Source of the DNA: CAZFBR01 sp035353495 [NCBI: uncultured bacterium]
Lineage (GTDB): Bacteria > DAOPZR01
Direction of reading: 5' to 3'
Length of the DNA stretch: 25,983 bases
NCBI GenBank assembly: GCA_964517215.1
Contig: CAZFBR010000016.1
Location: 1 to 25,983 of the forward strand
The position numbers were made by a program, and so were the translations under genes. The notes beneath the pieces were generated by a model that saw only the letters and a list, made by a program, of their open reading frames with translations, searched no databases and was not told where the DNA came from. Shown in pieces: positions 17,098 to 23,997 of this stretch (positions within the stretch are counted from its first letter, which is position 1; each line of letters starts with the position of its first letter).

Positions 17098-17715
17098 ATG
17101 GCATTCACGCTGTTCCCGAAGAACATCAGATTCTTCGAGCTGTTTGCGCAGCAGCAGCAGCAGGTGGCTGCGGCGGCGGAGGCGCTGGTGGCGCTGTGCG
17201 GCGCGGACGGCGACCCGCGCGAACTCTGCGGGCGCATCAATACCCTGGAAACGGACGGCAACGCGCTGGCGCGGGAGATTGCCCGGCTGCTGGCGGATAC
17301 CTTCATCACGCCGATCGAGCGCGAGGACGTGTTCCGCATCGCGACCGGCTACGAGGAAATCCTCAATGATATCCGGGCGGTGGCGGTGCGCATCGGCCTG
17401 TATCGCTCGCGCAGCCAGCGCGCGGCTCTCAGGGAACTGCTGGGCGATTTTGGCCTGATCATCGGGCAGTGCGGCATGCTGCTCGACGGCATCGCCCATG
17501 ACCGCTATGCGGCGGCGCCGATGCAGGAAGTCATCCGCCTCAAGGCGGAGAGCGACCATCTGCTGGTGACCGCGATGGGCGAATTGCATGAGTGCGTAAC
17601 CGTTGACAGCGATGTGCTGACCGGCGCGCAGATCCTCGACCGTTGCGAGATGCTGCTTGCCGCGACCGAGCGGTTTGCCTACTTGCTGGAGGCGATTGGG
17701 ATCAAGAATGCTTGA
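17098..17715 (+). CDS. DUF47 family PhoU-like protein
   Basis: DUF47 proteins are helical PhoU relatives that accompany Pit phosphate transporters and probably regulate them. The 205-residue product starts MAFTLFPKNIRFFELFAQQQ, the usual family opening. The conserved helices follow with INTLETDGNALAREIARLLADTFITPIEREDVFRIATGYEEILNDI near residues 58-104, which includes the typical EADGD-like acidic segment. The ATG at 17098 was chosen because GAGGTGGGTG lies before it and it gives the family-standard N-terminus; the longer open frame from 17005 runs through the palindromic site. The end overlaps pit by 8 bases, so the two are co-translated. The + strand -10 element at 17037-17042 may drive the pair. 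Confidence 0.88.
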   Translation: MAFTLFPKNIRFFELFAQQQQQVAAAAEALVALCGADGDPRELCGRINTLETDGNALAREIARLLADTFITPIEREDVFRIATGYEEILNDIRAVAVRIGLYRSRSQRAALRELLGDFGLIIGQCGMLLDGIAHDRYAAAPMQEVIRLKAESDHLLVTAMGELHECVTVDSDVLTGAQILDRCEMLLAATERFAYLLEAIGIKNA

Positions 17716-18742
17716 ACTGCCGCTGCTGCTGATTGTTATTGTCGGTGCGGCGCTGGTGTTCGACTACACCAACGGTGCCAATGACACCGGCAATGTCATT
17801 GCCACGGTGATTGCCACCCGCGCCCTGACCCCGAAACAGGCGGTGGTGATGGCCGCGGTTTTCAACTTTATCGGGGCGCTCATGGGTACGGCGGTGGCGA
17901 TGACGGTGGTCAGCGGGATCGTCAATATCGAAAAGATCAGCCCGGGCAGCGGCGATGTTACGGCGCTGGCGGGCTGCAAGTTTCTCGTGCTGGCTGCGGT
18001 TCTGGGGGCGATTGCCTGGAATGTCCTGACCTGGCTGCTGGGCCTGCCGTCGTCATCGTCGCATGCGCTGGTGGGCGGACTGATCGGTGCCGGTATCGCG
18101 TATGGCGGGTTCGGCATGCTGAAGGTGGGGAGCATCATGACCAAGGTGGTGGTGCCGATCTTTGCCTCGCCGCTGGCCGGACTGCTGGTGGGGTACGGCG
18201 CCACGCTGGGACTGACCTGGCTGAGTGTGCGTGCGCGACCGCGGCCCGCCAACCGCCTGTTCCGCCGGTTGCAGATCTTTTCGTCGTCGGTAATGGCGTT
18301 TAGCCACGGCATGAATGATGCGCAAAAAACCATGGGGCTCATTGCCCTGGCACTGTATATTTTCGGGCGGAATCCGGAGCTGGCGGTGCCGTTGTGGGTA
18401 AAACTGGCCTGCGCCACGGTTATGGTGCTGGGCACGGTTACCGGCGGCTGGCGGATTGTCAAGACGCTGGGCAGCAAGTTCTTCCGCATGGAACCGATTC
18501 ACGGGTTCGCCATTCAGACCGCGTCGGCGCTGGTAATCGAGGGGGCGACGCATTTCGGCGCCCCCATCAGCACGACCCATGTCATTTCGTCGGCCGTGCT
18601 GGGGGCGGGATCGGTGCGCAGTCTGTCCGCTGTTCGCTGGAAGGTGGCGGGACGCATGGTCACCGCCTGGTTTCTCACCCTCCCCGCCGCGGCGCTGGTG
18701 GGGGCCCTGATGTTTTGGCTGCTGACCGCGCTGTTTATCTGA
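17708..18742 (+). CDS. pit: Pit family low-affinity inorganic phosphate transporter
   Basis: Pit carriers move phosphate, usually as metal-phosphate, across the inner membrane with protons or sodium. The 344-residue product has about ten hydrophobic segments and the two inverted family repeats. The first repeat includes FDYTNGANDTGNVIAT near residues 19-34 and GLPSSSSHALVGGLIGA near 111-127. The second has FSHGMNDAQKTMGLIALAL near 197-215 and GAPISTTHVISSAVLGAG near 283-300. The ATG at 17708 opens directly into the first membrane helix, and it overlaps the DUF47 gene by 8 bases. An upstream in-frame start would add residues encoded by DUF47 DNA. No terminator is obvious after the stop, where a GC-rich inverted repeat lies instead. 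Confidence 0.93.
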   Translation: MLELPLLLIVIVGAALVFDYTNGANDTGNVIATVIATRALTPKQAVVMAAVFNFIGALMGTAVAMTVVSGIVNIEKISPGSGDVTALAGCKFLVLAAVLGAIAWNVLTWLLGLPSSSSHALVGGLIGAGIAYGGFGMLKVGSIMTKVVVPIFASPLAGLLVGYGATLGLTWLSVRARPRPANRLFRRLQIFSSSVMAFSHGMNDAQKTMGLIALALYIFGRNPELAVPLWVKLACATVMVLGTVTGGWRIVKTLGSKFFRMEPIHGFAIQTASALVIEGATHFGAPISTTHVISSAVLGAGSVRSLSAVRWKVAGRMVTAWFLTLPAAALVGALMFWLLTALFI

Positions 18743-18820
18743 ACGATTACCGCGTTTTCTGCCGGCAGTGTTCTGTTTTCCCGGGGTGACGCTGCAGCAT
18801 TCAGCCGCAGAACCGCGCTG

Positions 18821-18879
18821 AACCGGTCCGCCAGCGGGGCGGCCGACGGCACGGGTATTCCGTGTGATGCCGACCGGTT
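18821..18879. repeat. Inverted repeat with nested stems between pit and the ribonucleotide reductase promoter
   Basis: AACCGGTC (18821-18828) and GACCGGTT (18872-18879) are perfect inverted copies. Between them CGCC/GGCG (18829-18832 and 18838-18841) and GGCA/TGCC (18848-18851 and 18868-18871) could form two inner stems, giving a three-way-junction shape. The element lies upstream of the promoter at 18901, so it is not a leader of the reductase gene. It could be the 3' end of the pit transcript or an operator. High GC makes chance pairing likely. Confidence 0.3.
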
Positions 18880-18900
18880 GTCCGGCGCGCCGTGCCGCGT

Positions 18901-18929
18901 TTGACGGTAATGGGCATAATGTGTATATT
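18901..18929 (+). promoter_or_regulatory. Sigma-70 promoter of the ribonucleotide reductase gene
   Basis: TTGACG (18901-18906) and TATATT (18924-18929) are separated by exactly 17 bases. Transcription should begin near 18936, giving a leader of about 50 nt that ends in a GGGAGGGG ribosome-binding site before the ATG at 18986. Confidence 0.75.
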
Positions 18930-18955
18930 GATACTAATGATACAATATCGCGTGC
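18909..18955 (+). promoter_or_regulatory. Possible paired NrdR boxes
   Basis: ATACAATATCGCGTGC (18940-18955) agrees with the NrdR-box consensus ACACWATATCTWGTGT at 12 of 16 positions and lies at the transcription start. A much weaker partner (18909-18924, ending AATGTGT) lies exactly 31 bases upstream, in line with the usual spacing of paired NrdR boxes. NrdR is the conserved repressor of bacterial ribonucleotide reductase genes. Confidence 0.4.
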
Positions 18956-18985
18956 TGCCAACGCGGGTCGCGCCGGGAGGGGACG

Positions 18986-21010
18986 ATGACGCCGTACACC
19001 AAAGAGGGGAAGTTCAAACTGTCGCCGCAGTTTCTGGAAGGCTACGCCCGGCGCACGCCGCCGTTCGGGTTTAACGGGCTGGGACTGCTCGTATATCTGC
19101 GCTCCTATTCGCGCAACGACGGCGGCGACAATGAGCGCTGGCACCAGACCGTGGCGCGCGTGGTTGAGGGGACCTATGAGCAGCAGCGCCGGCATGTCGA
19201 GGGGCTGCGGCTCGGCTGGATCCCGCAGAAGGCGCAGTTCTCCGCGCAGGAAATGTACGAACGCATGTTCTCGATGAAATTCCTGCCGCCCGGGCGCGGG
19301 CTGTGGGCGATGGGCTCGCCGATCACCGAGGAGCGCAACCTGGCGGCGGCGCTGAACAACTGCGCCTTCATCAGCACCGCCAACCTGAAACAGGACCCGG
19401 CGCGGCCGTTTGCATTCCTCATGGACATGAGTATGCTGGGGGTGGGGGTCGGGTTCGATGTGCTGGGCGCGGGAACGGTGACCGTGCGCGGCTGCGCCGA
19501 CGGCGAGCCGGAGCCGGTGGTCATTGCCGACAGCCGCGAAGGCTGGGTGGACAGCTTGTGCCGGCAGCTGCTGGCCTGGTTGCACGGCGAGCGCAAGCCG
19601 CTGTTTGACTATTCCCGCATCCGGCCCGCCGGCGTGCCGATTCGCGGCTTTGGCGGGATCAGCGGCGGGCCGCAGCCGTTGCAGGATATGCACCGGCTGA
19701 TCGAGAAAACGCTTGCGCCGCTGCGTGGCAAGGCGATTACCGCCACAGCCATCGTTGACGTCATGAATATAATCGGGCGCTGCGTGGTTTCGGGCAATGT
19801 GCGCCGCACGGCGGAGATCGTCTTCGGGCCGCATGACGCGGAGGAGTATCTTGACTTGAAGGATTACCGCAAGAACCCGCGCCGCGAGGAATTCGGCTGG
19901 ACCTCGAACAATTCGGTTTTTGCGCCGCTGGGGATGGACTACCGCGCCGCGGCGGAACGCACGCGGCACAACGGCGAACCGGGGTACATCTGGCTGGAGA
20001 ACATGCGCGCCTTTTCGCGGCTGGGCGATGCGCCCGACCATAAGGACCATCGCGCGGCGGGGGCCAATCCCTGCTGCGAGCAGACGCTGGAAAGCTACGA
20101 GACCTGCTGTCTGGTCGAGCTGTTTCCGTTCCGGCACGAGTCGAAAGAGGATTTCCTGCGCACGATCAAGTTCGCCTATCTGTATGCCAAGACGGTGACG
20201 CTGCTGCCGACGCACTGGCCGGAGACCAACCGCGTCATGCTGCGCAACCGCCGCATCGGCTGCTCGCTGAGCGGCATCCAGCAGTTCGTGGCGAAGCACG
20301 GCATCCATACCCTGCGCGAATGGGCGCGCGACGGCTACGCCGAACTGCGCCGCTGGGACCGCATCTACGCCGACTGGCTGGCGGTGCCGCAGTCGGTAAA
20401 AATGAGTTCGGTCAAGCCGTCGGGCTCGGTTTCGCTGCTCGCCGGCGCGACGCCGGGCATTCACTGGCCGGTGGCGCGGTTCGTGATCCGCCGGGTGCGC
20501 CTGCCGAAGGGGAGTCCGCTGACCCGGCTGCTGGCGGAGCACGGCTATCACCTCGAGCCGGCGGCGGAAGACCGTGAACACGCGGTGGTGGCGGAATTTC
20601 CCGTCGATTACGGCGAGGGGGTGCGCGCGGAGCATGAGGTGAGCATGTGGGAACAGCTGGCGATGGCGGCGTTCATGCAGCGCGAATGGGCGGACAATCA
20701 GGTGAGCGCGACGGTGACCTTCGATCCCGAACGCGAAGGGCCGCAGATCGCGCATGCGCTGGACCATTACCAGTACCAGCTCAAGGGGATCTCCTTTTTG
20801 CCGCGGCATGCGGGCGGCGCGTTCAAGCAGATGCCGGTCGAGGCGATCAGCGAATCGGAATACCGGCGGCGGCTGGCGAAGGTCAAACCCTTCACCCAAG
20901 GTCGTCATTTCGCCCATCACGACACGGTGACGGAACAGTTCTGCGACGGCGACACCTGCCAATTGCCGTCCGCCGGCACGCCGGCACGCGAGAAAAAGGG
21001 AAAAAAGTGA
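18986..21010 (+). CDS. Adenosylcobalamin-dependent (class II) ribonucleoside-triphosphate reductase, monomeric type
   Basis: The enzyme reduces ribonucleotides to deoxyribonucleotides using a cobalamin-generated thiyl radical and needs no oxygen. The catalytic segment NPCCEQTLESYETCC (starting at Asn361) places Asn361, Cys363 and Glu365 as in the Lactobacillus leichmannii enzyme (Asn406, Cys408, Glu410). The redox pair is Cys126 (NNCAFIST) and Cys374. Cys374 is 11 residues after the radical Cys, the same distance as Cys419 from Cys408. The C-terminal pair FCDGDTC (Cys653 and Cys658) matches the L. leichmannii 731/736 spacing and relays electrons from thioredoxin. GWTSNNSV and VKPSGSVSLLAGATPGIHWP are further signatures. 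At 674 residues it is shorter than the 739 of L. leichmannii. The gene stands alone with its own promoter. No cobalamin riboswitch is seen in the leader. Confidence 0.94.
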   Translation: MTPYTKEGKFKLSPQFLEGYARRTPPFGFNGLGLLVYLRSYSRNDGGDNERWHQTVARVVEGTYEQQRRHVEGLRLGWIPQKAQFSAQEMYERMFSMKFLPPGRGLWAMGSPITEERNLAAALNNCAFISTANLKQDPARPFAFLMDMSMLGVGVGFDVLGAGTVTVRGCADGEPEPVVIADSREGWVDSLCRQLLAWLHGERKPLFDYSRIRPAGVPIRGFGGISGGPQPLQDMHRLIEKTLAPLRGKAITATAIVDVMNIIGRCVVSGNVRRTAEIVFGPHDAEEYLDLKDYRKNPRREEFGWTSNNSVFAPLGMDYRAAAERTRHNGEPGYIWLENMRAFSRLGDAPDHKDHRAAGANPCCEQTLESYETCCLVELFPFRHESKEDFLRTIKFAYLYAKTVTLLPTHWPETNRVMLRNRRIGCSLSGIQQFVAKHGIHTLREWARDGYAELRRWDRIYADWLAVPQSVKMSSVKPSGSVSLLAGATPGIHWPVARFVIRRVRLPKGSPLTRLLAEHGYHLEPAAEDREHAVVAEFPVDYGEGVRAEHEVSMWEQLAMAAFMQREWADNQVSATVTFDPEREGPQIAHALDHYQYQLKGISFLPRHAGGAFKQMPVEAISESEYRRRLAKVKPFTQGRHFAHHDTVTEQFCDGDTCQLPSAGTPAREKKGKK

Positions 21011-21829
21011 CGCAAAATGCCTGTCGGCGGGGATGGCGGGCTGAGGCTGAACGGCAATGAGGAACGGTACGGTTGGGCGCAGCGGCCACCCTTGATTTCG
21101 GGCAGCGGTGCTGGTGGATGACGTTATGCGTGCCGGCTGTTTTCCGGTCGACAACCACGGAAGAGGATGGTATTGTCCCCGGCGTTCGTGCGGCAAGTGT
21201 GTCGCCATCAGGCGGCCATTCGGCATCAGGACCGGAATCGGATAATGGGTTTCAACAGTTTCACCTGCATCACTATTTTGTGGTTGTCGGTACCCTTTAT
21301 TGGTGTCTTACGCAGCACTGGCGCAATATCATGCTTTTGACGCAGCTATCTTTTTTATGTCATGGCGGATGGAGTAAATCCTTCTTATCGTTACCACCAC
21401 CATTGACTATTTTGCGCCGTTAGGAATAGCGCGTTGGGATAATCGCCCGGCAATTCGGCGACGGTTACTGTTGTTCAGTTAGATCACCAATTTCGGGGTC
21501 ATATTCACCTTCAAGTACTGGAACTTTTCGGCAGCACTTTGACGGATTTGCCGGGTGGATCGGAATCGTCTGGCAATGGCCGCACCACCACTGATGAGCC
21601 GCGATGGTGGTCTTCAACTGAAAAACAGGAAACCATGAATAGGTGCGGTCAAAGCAATCGGGTAACGGTACGCGGCTATGCGGCACTGCCGGCACGGCGT
21701 GCTGCCGTGCGCTGGTTGTTTGGCGGCAAAATGAAACGTGGCAGCAATCGCGAAGGATCAATGCGTCCGTGCGGCGATGACTGGCGATCCCCGAATTCTT
21801 CATGGGCAAGTATCATACGGCAAACTTCG
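21011..21829. other. Gene-poor, lower-GC stretch
   Basis: About 820 bases lie between the reductase and the radical SAM gene with no convincing complete gene. Base composition drops to roughly 45% GC around 21240-21420, well below the flanks. Open frames exist on both strands (for example + 21073-21423), but they lack ribosome-binding sites and recognisable domains. Protein-like fragments appear in different frames. One is a minus-strand Cys-rich piece ending at 21465. Another is a minus-strand piece around 21676-21850 reading MILAHEEFGDRQSSPHGRID. A third, on the + strand around 21105-21243, includes GWYCPRRSCGKC. This looks like decayed or recently acquired DNA. I saw no terminal inverted repeats or transposase. 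Confidence 0.5.
21465..21617 (-). pseudogene. Cys-rich zinc-ribbon-like ORF or gene remnant (about 50 aa)
   Basis: The minus-strand frame ends in QWWCGHCQTI, then NPSKCCRKVPVLEGEY and DPEIGDLTEQQ. The first three cysteines follow a C-x2-C-x12-C spacing like rubredoxin-type zinc or iron ribbons, but the fourth expected cysteine is misplaced (CC instead of CxxC). Codons in the last 20 positions are AT-richer than in flanking genes. No ATG with a ribosome-binding site precedes it; a TTG at 21617 is the nearest possible start. It is best read as a remnant or an atypical small protein. Confidence 0.22.
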
Positions 21830-22894
21830 TCAGTAAGGCCCGGTTGCCGGTGATGTTCCTGCAGCAAATGCGGCGTGGCGGGCATCCGGGGACGGAGCGG
21901 GTAGTGGTGGCCGCTTGCTGCAGAATTCACGCTCGCGGCAATCCGTTCGGCAGGGCAGACGGTAGTATTCATACATGGCGCACAGCCGATGCTTGTAGAC
22001 ACTCACCGGCTTCAGCGCACGCACTGCCGCGGCAAATACCGCCAGCAGGCCGCGGTCGAGGTACGCGGCGGATTCGCTGTAGGGCTGAATCGGTACGGCC
22101 ACTCCGGCGCGCCGCAGATTCCGCACCAACGCCGGTGTCAGTTTCAGGCCGCCCGCCACCACGCTGTCCGCCGCATTGACGATTTCCGCAAGCAGGTCGT
22201 GCGCGCGAGCGAGATCAAACCATTCGGTTACCAGCGGCTTGAACAGCGGCACGACATGCAGGCCGGCTTGCCTGGCCCCGATCATGAATCGCAGCCGGTC
22301 ACGGAATGTGTCGGGCTCCGTCGCTGCATTGAGCGAGCCAAAACTGACAAACATGGTCAGGCGGCAGGCATGATGCATGGCCAGCAGCCAGCCGTCGACC
22401 TGATCGCCGGGTCCGGGCCGTACGGTGAGCATTACCTGCTGATCGGAAAATCGCGTGCCCGCCCGACCATTGCCGGCCGGCCGGCAGAACATTCGCAGGA
22501 CACTGTCGAGCGCTGCCCGGTAGTACGGCTGACGGCGCAGGAGGAAATAGTCCGAACAATCGAACAGTGAATAGGCGAACGCCGGCGCTTCACCCGGCAT
22601 GATGACGGCAGCTTCTGACAAAGGCGGTTCGCTGTTCCGGCTGTCCATGACGGCTGCGGCGGCCTTTTCACGCAGCGCGCGATACCATGCATCTTTTTCC
22701 TGAATACAGTAACTGCAGCCGCGGTTGCAGGCGGCGGCAAGGTTGAGGGAAATGCGGTTCTTGGTGCGGGAGTACATGACTCGCGCGAAGCGGGCAGGGA
22801 CAGTGTCGTACCAATACCCTTTGCCGATAGCCGGCGCGGGCGGGATGGCAGACTGCCTGCCGGTGGAAAGTATTTCGCAAATCCCGTCGCACAT
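21830..22894 (-). CDS. Radical SAM protein of unknown function
   Basis: The 354-residue product has the radical SAM cluster motif CNRGCSYC at Cys56, Cys60 and Cys63. It binds a 4Fe-4S cluster and cleaves S-adenosylmethionine to start radical chemistry. The segment before it (MYSRTKNRISLNLAAA) and the middle strands (MFVSFGSLNAAT, DRLRFMIGARQAGLHVVPLFKPLV) are consistent with the TIM-barrel core. The latter loosely recalls spore photoproduct lyase-type proteins, but I cannot assign a family. Near the C-terminus CAMYEYYRLPCRTDCREREFC has a C-x9-C-x3-C-x5-C spacing, possibly an auxiliary iron-sulfur cluster. The ATG at 22894 follows GGGGGTG; a GTG at 22930 has no such site. It has its own promoter about 140 bases upstream and lies downstream of the selenium genes on the same strand. 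Confidence 0.78.
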   Translation of the reverse strand: MCDGICEILSTGRQSAIPPAPAIGKGYWYDTVPARFARVMYSRTKNRISLNLAAACNRGCSYCIQEKDAWYRALREKAAAAVMDSRNSEPPLSEAAVIMPGEAPAFAYSLFDCSDYFLLRRQPYYRAALDSVLRMFCRPAGNGRAGTRFSDQQVMLTVRPGPGDQVDGWLLAMHHACRLTMFVSFGSLNAATEPDTFRDRLRFMIGARQAGLHVVPLFKPLVTEWFDLARAHDLLAEIVNAADSVVAGGLKLTPALVRNLRRAGVAVPIQPYSESAAYLDRGLLAVFAAAVRALKPVSVYKHRLCAMYEYYRLPCRTDCREREFCSKRPPLPAPSPDARHAAFAAGTSPATGPY

Positions 22895-23043
22895 GAGTGC
22901 ACCCCCGAATGAGCGCCCACACAACAGCACCCGGCGCCGAACTGTGGTAGTTTCGGCAGCCCGGCGGTCGGGGAAAACAACGAGCCGCGGCTTTGCGCGG
23001 CTGAAACGGCCGCGCCTTTATCGTCTACCTGATTATTATACCA
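22895..23043 (-). promoter_or_regulatory. Extended -10 promoter and long leader of the radical SAM gene
   Basis: On the minus strand TGGTATAAT (23035-23043) is a consensus extended -10 with no good -35. The leader to the ATG is about 134 nt. Just after the predicted start it contains a perfect 7-bp hairpin, GCGCGGC-CGTTTCA-GCCGCGC, at about + 22994-23014. No known riboswitch consensus was recognised, but the length leaves room for regulation. Confidence 0.5.
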
Positions 23044-23382
23044 CAAGATTTATCGGAATGTTGCAGCTCTTTGCATCATAATCGGTCCGGCTGTGGTTGT
23101 GGCAATCAGGCAAATCGCAAGCCAAGTGCAGGAAGTGTGCTGGCATCAGCGCCGGCGCAATGCATGGGTGTGTCGCGACAGCAACCACCGCCAACTTGAC
23201 TGCCCGCGAGCTGAGATCGATTCCTGCCCAGAGCCGGGCCGTGCGCGTTGGCACCGGCGAAGAGGAGCGGGGCGAACGGCAGAATAATAGACACGGCACG
23301 CTGCGCGGGGTGCTGCCGCACCAGACATTGACCGCGGCCGGATGTGGTTGCCGTCGCTGGTCAGGAAGCGGTTGCGGCACGG
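23044..23382 (-). other. Gap after yedF with an actin-fold ATPase-like remnant
   Basis: These 339 bases hold no convincing gene. One minus-strand frame reads AGIDLSSRAVKLAVV, with the GIDLSSRAVKLAVV part at 23183-23224. It resembles the N-terminal phosphate-1 strand of 2-hydroxyacyl-CoA dehydratase activases and other ASKHA ATPases (GIDxGSxxxKxxx). The similarity stops abruptly afterwards, and no start codon with a ribosome-binding site precedes it. Such activases are, as I recall, sometimes neighbours of DUF3343 genes in anaerobes, so this may be the stub of a lost gene. Chance similarity remains possible. No tRNA or SECIS-like element was recognised here. Confidence 0.25.
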
Positions 23383-23994
23383 TCAGATCATGACGGTGTC
23401 ACTGTCGTCCAGCAGGCACTCCGCGATGCTGTACATGTTGGAGACAGTGCCGACCTGTAATGCGTCCTTCAGCTGCAGAAAATCGAGGCAGGTGCCGCAG
23501 ACGAGGAGCTCCACCCCTGCCGTGGTGAGCTGGCGCAGGCGGCCGACCGCCTCGGGCTCGACGACGGCAAGGCGCACTCCGTGGTTCATCAGGATGATCC
23601 GGCGCGGCTTGCGGTCGCACTGGGTCAGGGCGAAGAGGAACGCCTTCATCAGCAGCGCGCCCAGTTCGTCATTGCCGCGACCGAGCTGGTCGCTGCCGAT
23701 CAGCACGGTTTTGCCGGCGGTCTCCGGCAGCGGGCAGGGGGGCACGGGCGTGGCGGCGGCAATGGGCGCTGTGCCGGCTGCGCCGGTGCGGATGGCGATG
23801 CGGAACTCGCCGCGGTCGGCGATCACGCCATCGACGATGGCGCCGGCATTTTCCGCGAAGCGTACGACATTTTCGCGCGCCGCCGCGTTGTCAACCATTA
23901 CGGTGCAGGCGGTGACCCCCTGCTCCAGCGCCTGCTTCACTTTGATTACAGGTTGCGGGCAGGCGAGCCCGCGGGCGTCAATAATCGTCGCCAC
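23383..23994 (-). CDS. yedF: Selenium metabolism protein YedF (TusA-like plus DsrE-like)
   Basis: YedF is found with selenium-utilising genes and is thought to handle sulfur or selenium as a persulfide/selenide-type carrier; its reaction is not established. The 203-residue product has an N-terminal TusA-like domain (about 1-75) with the CPxP motif in DARGLACPQPVIKVKQAL (Cys12). The C-terminal DsrE-like half (about 90-203) includes TVLIGSDQLGRGNDELGALL and LLVCGTCLDFLQLKDAL, whose CGTC cysteines are the second candidate thiol site. VGTVSNMYSI is a further family mark. The start is GTG, preceded by GGGAGG at a good distance. Only 3 bases separate it from yedE upstream, so it is the last gene of the selenium operon. 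No clear terminator follows. Confidence 0.92.
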   Translation of the reverse strand: MATIIDARGLACPQPVIKVKQALEQGVTACTVMVDNAAARENVVRFAENAGAIVDGVIADRGEFRIAIRTGAAGTAPIAAATPVPPCPLPETAGKTVLIGSDQLGRGNDELGALLMKAFLFALTQCDRKPRRIILMNHGVRLAVVEPEAVGRLRQLTTAGVELLVCGTCLDFLQLKDALQVGTVSNMYSIAECLLDDSDTVMI

Positions 23995-23997
23995 TGG

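Noticed and set aside
18743-18985. Cobalamin riboswitch before the class II ribonucleotide reductase
   Set aside because: The structured stretch is upstream of the promoter and lacks the conserved B12-box core; the real leader is only about 50 nt.
18053-21226. Very long (over 1000 codons) antisense open frame on the minus strand
   Set aside because: It lies opposite pit and the ribonucleotide reductase, both with firm motifs, and its translation is Arg/His/Gln-rich low-complexity typical of GC-rich antisense frames.
21073-21423. 116-codon + strand open frame
   Set aside because: It has no ribosome-binding site, no recognisable domain, and shifts in composition midway; it is likely non-coding.
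21465-21617. Rubredoxin gene
   Set aside because: The CxxC-x12-C spacing and a YDPEIGD string recall rubredoxins, but the segments are in the wrong order and the fourth cysteine is misplaced.
23041-23382. Selenocysteine tRNA (selC) or SECIS element near selenium genes
   Set aside because: A GATCGATTCC stretch recalls a T-loop, but no matching acceptor or anticodon arms were found.
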